Assembly (NCBI RefSeq): GCF_000379805.1
Contig: NZ_KB903533.1
Location: 108,845-172,844, forward strand
From: Lewinella cohaerens DSM 23179
GTDB lineage: Bacteria > Bacteroidota > Bacteroidia > Chitinophagales > Saprospiraceae
DNA length: 64,000 bases
Direction of reading: 5' to 3'
Below are positions 43,260 to 51,300 of this stretch, piece by piece (position 1 is the stretch's first letter; the number at the start of each line of letters is the position of its first letter). A program made the translations under genes and the position numbers. The notes under the pieces are model-generated. The model was given only the letters and a program-made list of their open reading frames with translations, had not been told where the DNA came from and did no database searches.

Positions 43260-43640
43260 ATGGAGAATTTTGACAAAATACGCACGAGCATCTTCGGCCA
43301 TTCGCTGGCGATGACCGCCATCAGTAGCCCGCTGCCCAGAGATCTTGCCCGCAGCGAGGTGAAAATAGAAATAGCCTTTCAAGGCCTGAAAGCGACCATC
43401 GTTTCCAACGGGCCAATTACCCATGCCGCCCTTCTAAGAAAGACCGATACCAATTACCCAAGGATGCAGATCCGAAAAGAGTTGCTGATCCTCGAAGGGC
43501 TTTTCTTAGAAAACTACACCTCCTATTTGTCGCGAATGGCCGTCCTGGAGAAAGTGTTTTGGGCTTATCGCGAACTAGGACCCGTTTTAAATATCACCAC
43601 TTCAAAACCTAAGCAGGATGTTACAAATGGAAATTCCTAA
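43260..43640 (+). CDS. small protein of unknown function in the accessory operon
   Basis: A 126-residue soluble protein. It has KIRTSIFGHSLAMTAISSPL near the start and a helical C-terminal half (IRKELLILEGLFLENYTSYL). It overlaps the following gene by 23 bases, so translation is coupled to the HTH/membrane protein at 43618. Two TTCTWAGAA palindromes lie inside it (43432 and 43506). No family recognised. Confidence 0.6.
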   Translation: MENFDKIRTSIFGHSLAMTAISSPLPRDLARSEVKIEIAFQGLKATIVSNGPITHAALLRKTDTNYPRMQIRKELLILEGLFLENYTSYLSRMAVLEKVFWAYRELGPVLNITTSKPKQDVTNGNS

Positions 43641-44460
43641 TCAACCCGTCATGCTCGCTGAGTTCTTAGAAATCAGCCTGGAGGCATTGCGCAAGCAAAT
43701 GAAAAGAATGGGCCTGGTCGAAGGCCGTTTCAATCGCTACGCCAAAATGGACAAACGGACCATCAAGGTGCTCTTAGAGGTTTACGGACAAGAAGAGCAG
43801 GCACAACACTTGTCCACTTCTATAGAAACGGACACCCCACCAAGCGGACAAACGGACGCTTTAAAACCTGTCCACTTGGAAACCCGCCAAACGGACAATT
43901 CTTTAAACGGACACCTTTCTAAAGAAACGGACAAGCAGGCCAGTTTCCCAACGGACATCACGTCTGTTAAACAGGACATACCCACGAACGGACAAGTAGA
44001 TCCTTTTTCTAAAGAAACGGACAGCTGGGTAAGCGGATCGCTTTCCTTAAAAACGGACAATTACCTGGGTATTGATTACACCGAATTGTCGAAAGATGTC
44101 CTGTTGGCTTTGATCGCGATGGTAAGTATGTATGTCCAGATGAACCACACGGCACAGGTGGTGGGTGGCGAATGGCTGCAAGCCTGGGCTTACGCCCTAA
44201 GCATCCAATTTACGGGCTTGGCGATGACGCTTTACAAGGGCAGCCTCTGGTACCTACGGGTATTTGCGCTGGCGGAGTTCTCGATCAACCTGTTGCATTA
44301 CCGCCCCTGGGCCTGTGAGTGGGTAGAAAGCGTGTCCGTTTGTGGTGGAGCAGAAGAGTGGACACGTAGCCTGCTCTTGTCCGCTTTGATCGCCTTTACA
44401 ATCTATAGCTACGTAGAAATATTTGCCGCAAGGCGCAACGAAAAAACGGACATACGATGA
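43618..44460 (+). CDS. HTH-like and membrane protein with repeat-rich linker
   Basis: A 280-residue protein; an ATG at 43627 is an alternative start. The N-terminal 55 residues look like a DNA-binding helical unit (MLAEFLEISLEALRKQMKRM). Residues 60-145 are a hydrophilic linker with repeated TD/KETD steps, encoded by many ACGGACA words. The C-terminal 130 residues hold about four transmembrane helices (DVLLALIAMVSMYVQM, YALSIQFTGLAMTLY, WYLRVFALAEFSINLL, LLLSALIAFTIYSYV). The design, a membrane-tethered DNA-binding protein, recalls mobile-element membrane anchors for DNA. The stop overlaps the next start (ATGA at 44457-44460). Function unknown. Confidence 0.6.
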   Translation: MLQMEIPNQPVMLAEFLEISLEALRKQMKRMGLVEGRFNRYAKMDKRTIKVLLEVYGQEEQAQHLSTSIETDTPPSGQTDALKPVHLETRQTDNSLNGHLSKETDKQASFPTDITSVKQDIPTNGQVDPFSKETDSWVSGSLSLKTDNYLGIDYTELSKDVLLALIAMVSMYVQMNHTAQVVGGEWLQAWAYALSIQFTGLAMTLYKGSLWYLRVFALAEFSINLLHYRPWACEWVESVSVCGGAEEWTRSLLLSALIAFTIYSYVEIFAARRNEKTDIR

Positions 44461-44561
44461 ACTGGATTTTCTTCGCCCTGTCTGGTTACGATCCAGACAA
44501 AGAGGCCCGCAAGCCACGCGCGAAAGCGGACAGCAACAAAAAGCGGATCGTAGAACGGACA
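43828..44561. repeat. cluster of ACGGACA words
   Basis: Exact ACGGACA or complement at 43828, 43891, 43907, 43927, 43951, 43988, 44017, 44053, 44333 (complement), 44446 and 44555, with near matches GCGGACA at 43844 and 44526. Eight exact copies lie within 232 bases. They occur in several reading frames (ETD, NGH, NGQ) and both strands. Confidence 0.85.
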
Positions 44562-44924
44562 ACGGACCTGCCGGAAGACGTAAAGACGAATCCGATTACT
44601 AAGAAAACCGAACGCTACATCCGCGAAGACGAGGACACCCACACCTGGCAACAGGTAGACCAACAGACCGATTTCGGACAACGCAGCAGCACTTTACTGC
44701 CGGAAGAGATCGATTTCCTGAAAACCACCAAGCATTACCTGGTCGAGAAGGGTGAAGTTCTCAAAGTCTATTGGGCCACTGGTTTGACGCCCCGTGAAAC
44801 CGCGCAACAGTTTACCGAACGGGGCTACGGTTACGAAACCATCCGCCTGTACTTCCGCCTGTTCAACCGCTACGAAGCCACCCCTACCGAACAGGAGAGG
44901 GGTTTCGCCCCGGAGGGTGGGTAA
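44457..44924 (+). CDS. small HTH-containing protein of the accessory operon
   Basis: A 155-residue protein coupled to the upstream gene by an ATGA overlap. The N-terminal 80 residues are charged and probably disordered. The C-terminal half ends in a helix-turn-helix-like stretch (TGLTPRETAQQFTERGYGYE then TIRLYFRLFN), similar to resolvase or sigma-4-like DNA-binding helices. It carries further ACGGACA words at its 5' end. Probably DNA-binding; no named family. Confidence 0.55.
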   Translation: MNWIFFALSGYDPDKEARKPRAKADSNKKRIVERTTDLPEDVKTNPITKKTERYIREDEDTHTWQQVDQQTDFGQRSSTLLPEEIDFLKTTKHYLVEKGEVLKVYWATGLTPRETAQQFTERGYGYETIRLYFRLFNRYEATPTEQERGFAPEGG

Positions 44925-44929
44925 GTCTG

Positions 44930-46057
44930 GGTAATTCGTGGAGTGTAAAATGTAATTATCAGATTTTCAATGAATTACAACAAAATGGAATTACCCACTT
45001 ACCCAGGTAATTGGTAGGTAATTGGTGGGTAATTCCGCTTTTAAAAAGCCATAAACATGCAGTATATCATCGTATTAACCATGGCCCTCTACTTCGTCGT
45101 GATGCGTATTTGGGGTCCTGTCGCTGCCTTAATCATCACTACCATCTGGGTAATCGCTTGCGTAGCACTTTACCTGCGGCTAGACTATCGCCGGAAGTTG
45201 CGCCACTACGGCAAGCGCCTGGAGAACATCTACGAGTGGCAGCAATCACCCACCGACAAGCGGGTAGTCGTACGCGCCCAAGAACACGAAGCGTGGATAA
45301 AACTATCGGGTAACAAGATGGGTATTCGGGTAATTACCCTCTTTTACCAAGACGCCCATAACCCCAGCGAAACCTGGGAGGAGTACACCGATAGGGTAGC
45401 GGCCACCATCGCCAACGACCGCATCCTGCGGCACCAGGAGATCGAGCGCTCCCAAGGTCGTGACTATTACCTAAGAGAAATGCACGGTCAGCAAGGCATC
45501 CGTTTTTCCGAAGAACCCGAGCCGGTATCTTTCTGGCGGCGTCTATTCACCCGCAAAAAGCAGCCGGTATGAACCAGGATAAAATTACCATCAAAGTTTC
45601 TAAAGAAAATCCGCCCAATTACCAGCGAAATACCTCCACTTTTGAAAGCATCAGCTACCAGAAAGCAGGGGAGGGGCCGGTAATTACCCACCTGAAGTCG
45701 GTAGGTAGTTTCTTAGAAAGCCTCCCACCCACAATTACCCGCTGGGGCAAGCACGCCTTAAAGCCAATTACCGGTCATTGGCTACGAATTACCATCACTT
45801 TCTTAGTAAAGGGTGGGGGATTGCTACTGGGTAATTGCCTGGTAATGTTGAAAGATCTCCTCATGCTTGTCTATTACCTGGTAATTGGTTCTTTAAAACT
45901 CCTCTTTACCGTTCTTGCTGGTGCATTTACCTCCTCTGGCAGAACTACCCATCCCCTAAAAACCAAAACCAAAGCCAAGCATTACCAACCACCCATCGAT
46001 GACGAATGGTGGCGGCGTAAGCCTCGGCCCAAGGCTGCTAAGAAGAAGCGGGTAATT
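44930..46057. repeat. cluster of GGTAATT words, including an 11-bp-spaced triplet
   Basis: GGTAATT or AATTACC occurs at 44930, 44989, 45006, 45017, 45028, 45329, 45583, 45617, 45679, 45733, 45766, 45787, 45830, 45880 and 46051. At 45328-45339 and 45679-45688 two words merge into palindromes (GGGTAATTACCC, GGTAATTACC). The three at 45006, 45017 and 45028 are direct repeats exactly 11 bp apart in the 132-base gap before the 45057 gene. That resembles iterons or operator arrays. Confidence 0.88.
45057..45572 (+). CDS. small membrane protein of the accessory operon
   Basis: A 171-residue protein. A hydrophobic N-terminus (IIVLTMALYFVVMRI then GPVAALIITTIWVIACVALYL) forms two transmembrane helices separated by a tight turn. 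The remaining 120 residues are soluble and basic (RRKLRHYGKRLENIYEWQQS). The gap before it holds the 11-bp-spaced GGTAATT repeats, so it may be their regulatory target. It overlaps the next gene (ATGA at 45569-45572). No family recognised. Confidence 0.6.
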   Translation: MQYIIVLTMALYFVVMRIWGPVAALIITTIWVIACVALYLRLDYRRKLRHYGKRLENIYEWQQSPTDKRVVVRAQEHEAWIKLSGNKMGIRVITLFYQDAHNPSETWEEYTDRVAATIANDRILRHQEIERSQGRDYYLREMHGQQGIRFSEEPEPVSFWRRLFTRKKQPV

Positions 46058-46084
46058 CGGGTGATTGTGGAGGTGGAGGAGTGA
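45569..46084 (+). CDS. basic membrane-associated protein, last gene of the accessory operon
   Basis: A 171-residue protein. Two hydrophobic segments around 85-125 (ITFLVKGGGLLLGNCLVML and LMLVYYLVIGSLKLLFTVLA) suggest a hairpin in the membrane. The tail is strongly basic (RRKPRPKAAKKKRVIRVIVE), which would suit DNA or phospholipid contact. It contains nine GGTAATT/AATTACC words, in both orientations. It is coupled to the 45057 gene by an ATGA overlap. It faces the convergent Cas6-like gene 24 bases away. No family recognised. Confidence 0.6.
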   Translation: MNQDKITIKVSKENPPNYQRNTSTFESISYQKAGEGPVITHLKSVGSFLESLPPTITRWGKHALKPITGHWLRITITFLVKGGGLLLGNCLVMLKDLLMLVYYLVIGSLKLLFTVLAGAFTSSGRTTHPLKTKTKAKHYQPPIDDEWWRRKPRPKAAKKKRVIRVIVEVEE

Positions 46085-46107
46085 GGGTTTTTATTCAGTA
46101 CTTGAAG

Positions 46108-46791
46108 TTAACCTATTCTAGGACTAATCAATTTTTCCAAAACTCCAAATCCATGACTAACTCCCTTACCAAGGCCAATATTTGATGGTAAAATCAACTG
46201 CGTGCGGAATTCTAAATCAAAAGCTGGCCTCAATATTTGGTGGAGGGCTATAGGGCGCTGGCTGGTGAGGTTGGTAATCTCAATGTCAAAACGACCTGGA
46301 ATACGCCAGTGGACACTTTTGGCAAAGCTGATGAGGTGGCCGGGGATTATGCGGGCAAGTAGTGCTATCTTGTCTTGGAGTAGATCCAAATTCTGCCATT
46401 GTTCAAAGTTGTCCTTATTGAATGGCAGGTAATTATGGATGCGATAGGAATGCCATTTTTGATCAAGATGAAGTTCATAGTTATCCAATTGAAAGTTCCT
46501 TATTCCTAAGGAAGTAAGTGTGTTTTTCCACCTGATTTGCCATTCGTTGACTGCCAAGGTTTGCTGAACATCTTTCACCGCTTCTTGGATGGCTACAAAA
46601 CCTGCCTGCCTACGATAGGTTCTATATTGCAGGAGAGGATAACGGTAAATAACTTTTCCATCCCCACTGCGATGATTATGAAATCGGTCTACTTCCCAGC
46701 CCGCCATTTCGCACCAAGCTCCCCTCCAGCGGGAAATTTCTGCTAGGGTAAGTGGTAAATCGAAAGTTGTGGTAAGGAGTTGTATGTTCAT
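46108..46791 (-). CDS. cas6: stand-alone Cas6b-like CRISPR RNA endonuclease
   Basis: A 227-residue RAMP-type protein. The N-terminal half matches the Cas6b N domain: EISRWRGAWCEM, FHNHRSG near 37, then IYRYPLLQYRTY near 47-58 and FVAIQEA. The C-terminal half ends with the glycine-rich loop typical of Cas6 (NIGLGKGVSHGFGVLEKL near 203-220). Cas6 enzymes cut CRISPR precursor RNA at repeat stem-loops. No CRISPR array or effector cas gene lies in this window. The gene is divergent from an mCpol gene 132 bases away, so the two share a promoter region. It may process another structured RNA, act only by binding, or be left over from a CRISPR locus; its intact frame argues against simple decay. Confidence 0.85.
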   Translation of the reverse strand: MNIQLLTTTFDLPLTLAEISRWRGAWCEMAGWEVDRFHNHRSGDGKVIYRYPLLQYRTYRRQAGFVAIQEAVKDVQQTLAVNEWQIRWKNTLTSLGIRNFQLDNYELHLDQKWHSYRIHNYLPFNKDNFEQWQNLDLLQDKIALLARIIPGHLISFAKSVHWRIPGRFDIEITNLTSQRPIALHQILRPAFDLEFRTQLILPSNIGLGKGVSHGFGVLEKLISPRIG

Positions 46792-46923
46792 ACCAGCACT
46801 ACAGATTATTAATGTTTATAAAGTATCTTATTTTTGCTGTGGGATAAAACTAGAAAAGAATCCTAAAGTAATCGATAAAACCTATTTTTACAAACTACTT
46901 TGCTAACTATAGAATCATAAATA

Positions 46924-47298
46924 ATGACCAAAAGTCTATACGTAGGATTGGATGGCGATAGCATAGGCCGCGTCATTGAATCTTTTCTGATAACCAATAA
47001 TGAGGAGGCAGTTCAAGAATTTAGCAATAGGATCGTTGAAGTACTAAATATCATTCGCGACCAAGTGCTTCTTAAGGACGGTAAGGTTCTTTTTTGTAGC
47101 GGTGATAGTATTTTGTTTTTTGGTGATTTTGATTTCACGTACATTAATGATATTCGAGAGCTTTTTAGCGAAAGAACAGGGAGAACAGCATCAATTGGAA
47201 TGGGGTATACCTTAGCAGAAACATATCTTGGATTAAAGCTGGCAAAATCCAAAGGAGGAGATCAAATTGTTCATTATGTTCTTAATGAGAAGGTATGA
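46924..47298 (+). CDS. minimal CRISPR polymerase (mCpol), predicted cyclic-nucleotide synthase
   Basis: A 124-residue palm-domain protein, the size of mCpol. The first metal site is YVGLDGDSIGRVIE (D10, D12). The second is FCSGDSILFFG (residues 57-67), corresponding to the GGDD of Cas10 with Ser in the last place. The C-terminal ASIGMGYTLAETYLGLKLAK, then SKGGDQIV, is the conserved helix of Cas10/GGDEF-like palms. Stand-alone mCpol proteins make cyclic oligonucleotides; in Panoptes defence mCpol (OptS) keeps a membrane effector (OptE) silent. Here it is coupled by an ATGA overlap to a different, apparently soluble partner. Low GC compared with the neighbours suggests recent arrival. Confidence 0.85.
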   Translation: MTKSLYVGLDGDSIGRVIESFLITNNEEAVQEFSNRIVEVLNIIRDQVLLKDGKVLFCSGDSILFFGDFDFTYINDIRELFSERTGRTASIGMGYTLAETYLGLKLAKSKGGDQIVHYVLNEKV

Positions 47299-48197
47299 GG
47301 AAGAATATTTTCATTTTCACTTCTATTGGAGCAAAACCTGATCCATATATCAATATTATTTGCAATTGTGTAGATAAGTTTGGAGTTGATATCATTGAGG
47401 ATTTTCATCTTCTTAAAGTTTTAGAACTAAATGAGTTTAATAACCCTGATTTGCTTGGAGAATTAGGTGTGCTAAGAAATAATATTTTGATTCAATTAAG
47501 GAAATTATCACAGTGTAGTTATCTTGATTGGGATAGGGATAGTAATGATTTTAAAACAGAGGCTAGAGGCATTGTGATAGATCAAAGTCATCAAGATCTT
47601 TACGGTAGTGTTTTAAATAAAATTCGCAGAAATGAAATAAAAACTGATCATATTGTTAGTGATGATTTAGCTAACTGGCTAGAAAGAAGGATAAATAATT
47701 CATCATACGAATTTATTACTGATTTAACTCTTGTTGATAAGATAGATTTCCTGAAGATAAGTATGGTTCTCCTTTCCAGGGATAGCAGTATTTACTACTT
47801 TAAAGTACATCGAAGATTTTCACATGATGAAGGAGATTTGATTCATAACCTTATGGTTGATAATAAAAAACTTCTTTGCGACCACATTAACCTAACCCCC
47901 AAAGGCTACCAAATAAATAAGCTAGAAAAATCGATCTCTGTTGATTTACTAAAAGCAAAGTGGACGAAAAGAATAAAAAATGGTGAAGACTTAATAAGTG
48001 TTTTAGAAGAGATAGATATAGAATTAGAGTCAAGTCGAAGCTTTTCAGGGGACGAAAAAATACTTGTTGTTCAGTGGCTAACAAACCTAAGGAGGTTCAA
48101 TAAAAAAAATGATAAAAATTTAATGACAAATAGTGATTTAGAAAAGAAAGTAGCTGAAATCCAAGTGTCAGTTATTAAGTTTCTTGGTTCTTTTTAG
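47295..48197 (+). CDS. putative CARF-like nucleotide sensor/effector coupled to mCpol
   Basis: A 300-residue AT-rich gene whose ATG overlaps the mCpol stop. The N-terminus FIFTSIGAKPDPYINIICNC is the beta1-loop-helix pattern that opens CARF domains of Csm6/Csx1-type proteins (for example VxxxG(T/A)xPxPxxxxI). A helical middle and a charged C-terminus (about 220-300) follow, without membrane helix, HEPN Rx4-6H or PD-(D/E)xK motif that I can see. I infer that it binds the mCpol product; whether it also kills or signals is unknown. It differs from the two-helix membrane effector of known Panoptes pairs. CARF assignment is tentative; the coupling is certain. Confidence 0.55.
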   Translation: MRKNIFIFTSIGAKPDPYINIICNCVDKFGVDIIEDFHLLKVLELNEFNNPDLLGELGVLRNNILIQLRKLSQCSYLDWDRDSNDFKTEARGIVIDQSHQDLYGSVLNKIRRNEIKTDHIVSDDLANWLERRINNSSYEFITDLTLVDKIDFLKISMVLLSRDSSIYYFKVHRRFSHDEGDLIHNLMVDNKKLLCDHINLTPKGYQINKLEKSISVDLLKAKWTKRIKNGEDLISVLEEIDIELESSRSFSGDEKILVVQWLTNLRRFNKKNDKNLMTNSDLEKKVAEIQVSVIKFLGSF

Positions 48198-48348
48198 CAA
48201 CGGTCTCGGGTCTCCGTTCTGTTGCAATTGCTGTAAGCTTCCCAAAACTATTTCCAATTAACAAGATAGAGTGGTATATTTACTATCTCCTCACCCGTAC
48301 ATTAAGAATATTAATTGAGAAGCCTACAGCGCTGTCTTTCTCTTCAAT

Positions 48349-51300
48349 CTATTGTATGATAATTTTTTCTACAATTACACTTCTTCCGAGGTGAAATTTA
48401 CCATAGTAGACTCCAGGGAGTAACTGTTGAAAAGAGAATGGAGTATCTTCTTCATTGATCGTTAACACTTTGATCAACTGATTTTTAGTGTTAAATAATT
48501 CAAATGTACCCGGTTTCCCAAGATGGTTTTTTACAATAAACCTTCCTGACGACGGATTTGGAAAAATTTCAATTCCACTTTCAATATTCGTTGGCAAATG
48601 ATTGATGTAAACTATTTTATAATCACCCAATGCGCCATCGAAATCGACACTTCTTAATCGATAATAGTTCTCGCCAATATAAGGGGCTTCATCTTTATAG
48701 AAATAATCGTGATTTCCGTTTCCTTTACTATCGGTTTCCGTCAATTGCGTGTAATCAACTCCATCCCCGGATTTTTCCACGAGAAACTTTTCAACATCAA
48801 TTTCATTTTCTGTATGCCAAGTCAAATTGATAAAATCATCAACACTACTACCATTAAATATTAATTTATCAATAGGTAGTGGTGAAGAAGTGAAAATAAT
48901 ATCAATATTATCTATGAAAAGGTTATTACCATTTCCCGTTTGATTCCAAATAGCCAAATTGATCCGACTACTCAAATCCTGGGTCAAGCTAGATATATCA
49001 ATAATTTTTGTTTCCCATTCTGTCACAGAAGGAATAAAGGCAGTACTTTGAGGAGGTGCCGTAGCTAAGCTGTTTCCTCCTTCCGCCCAGATAATGTTAC
49101 CTGTATCGTAGTCAAAAACAATCAAATTGTCAATTGCCGTGTTGGTCCCGTCTGAGAAATAGGTATAAGCGTAATCAAACTGTAAATAGCCAAATAATGA
49201 TCCTTCAGGACACAAATTAGCTAGGATCAACCCATCAAATTCTCCGGGAGAATCATATCCATAGTTCTCCATGTACAGGCAATAATTACTGCCATTCGGG
49301 CCATTCAGGTTTACTAACTGAAACGTATTGCTATTATCTCCATTAAAATTCAACGATCCGGAAGGTATTTGAACGTTTTCAAAGTCGGTATACTGAGCGG
49401 TACACAAAATGTTATAAGTTTCAGCACTCGTTATGTTCTCCCCATAAATGGTAGAAATAGTAACGGGTGAACTAATTGTACCAATATTAGGAATAGCACT
49501 AATTGTATTTTCATCGATCAGGTTAGCAGACAGTGCAGGACTGTTTCCAAACTTTACTCCATTTACTATGCCCAGCGTGAAATTATTACCAATGATCAAC
49601 ATCTCTTCTCCGACATGCCCTTGATCAGGGTCAATACTGGTAATCGAAGGGGGAACATATGAATTCACAACTAACGTATAATCCTCGGTTTCACCATAGG
49701 TATAGGAACCACATGGCAAAATATCATCGGCACTATCTTCATCTGGAAGGCCATCAATCATATTCATGCATACAATGCGTAGGCGAATCGGCCCTAGACT
49801 TGCCGAGGAAGGAACGACAAAACCGCCTTGGACGATACCATTTCCTTGTTCAGGAGACACGAACACTTGCTCTCCCGAGTCATCAAAGTCTTCATCATCA
49901 TTCCAATCGACGAAAACCTTGAAAGCTTTCGTGAAGTTTGTACTGTTATTATTGCAAGACCCCATTGTTACTTCAAAAGGGACTACTTCGTCTCGAAACA
50001 CGTCTATTTCAGTTGAAGTCCAATCAGTATAAGTGCTGCACGTAGCCCCAGAACTTACTGTAAACTGACCTGGAGGAAAAGATACTATTGATATTTTTCC
50101 AAAGTCATTAAATAGCGCCTCAGAGAGACAGATACCTGAAGTACTTTCCGGATCAATTGCTGCAATGATCCCATCTGAACTTCCATAACTACTCACACTC
50201 TGAGAGCCTGAAGACACAGTGTTATAAAAGGAACCAACAAGGAATACAGTTCCATTATTATTGGTTGCTACATCCGTTCCCCAATCATCTCCTCCTCCAG
50301 TAAAAGCCAAACTCCACTGGCTTGTCGAGCCAGCATAACATGCCGTAACGATGTCGTCAGCATTATTAGCCTTACCTGTTACGATGTATTCTCCTCCAAC
50401 TGAGATCGTTAAGCCATTAGCTTCCTCAATTCCGCTCAATATGCTTGAAAATACTTGATTTCCAAAAGTTCCATATCTCGAGACAAAACCATTGGAACCT
50501 CCCATGTTTTTATTTCCAACCATTACGATATCGCCATTCGAAGCTATTTCAATATCAGTACCTTCATCATTAGAAGAACCACCTTCGCTAGCAATCCATT
50601 GTAATGATCCCGATGAATTGTATTTACCCAAAAACACATCGTTAGCGCCATTAGAAATAATTGTGCTGCTTCCGAATTCAGCCGTGCTGTTGAAAAAACC
50701 AGTAATAAAAAATGTGCCGTCATTCAGAACACTTATTTCAGTAGCATAGTCGTCTCCTACTCCTCCTTCGCTTCTGGCCCATAATAAACTACCTCCACTA
50801 GAGTATTTTGCAATAAAAACATCTGCTAAGCCGGAAGATTCCAATACGGTTGTCGAAGATGCGCCATCATTAAAATAAGCTGTACCATTAAAATATCCGG
50901 TAATATAGATAGCTCCGCTGCCATCTGTTGCTATTGCAGTACCTGCACCGGCAATGCCTGAAACTAGTTCCTTAACGGTCCATAATAGCGTTCCATTAGC
51001 ATCGTATTTTACAATGTAGACATTAGAGCCTTCAAAATCACTATGTAAACCTGTTATTAGAACATTTTGGGCATTATCAACGTGAATATCTTCCCCTTCA
51101 TCAAAAGAGCTTCCTCCTACAGCACGTATAAGATTGAGGTTTCCTGATATATCATAGCGCGCATAAAAGATATCCTGGCCGCCTGCACCAGATAGTGAAC
51201 CGCTACCATAATTCAGAATTCCGGTGAAATTCCCGACCACATGGAGGTTATTACCGTTAATATCTATTGATCGAGCATTGTCACTAGAAGTATTTCCCAA

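Noticed and set aside
46792-46923. Possible CRISPR array or leader near the Cas6-like gene
   Set aside because: The gap is only 132 bases, AT-rich, with no repeated unit; nothing array-like is visible elsewhere in the window.
46828-46923. Bacteroidota promoter box TACTTTG before the mCpol gene
   Set aside because: Spacing inside the box is one base short of TAnnTTTG and no convincing -33 element fits, so it is not reported as a feature.
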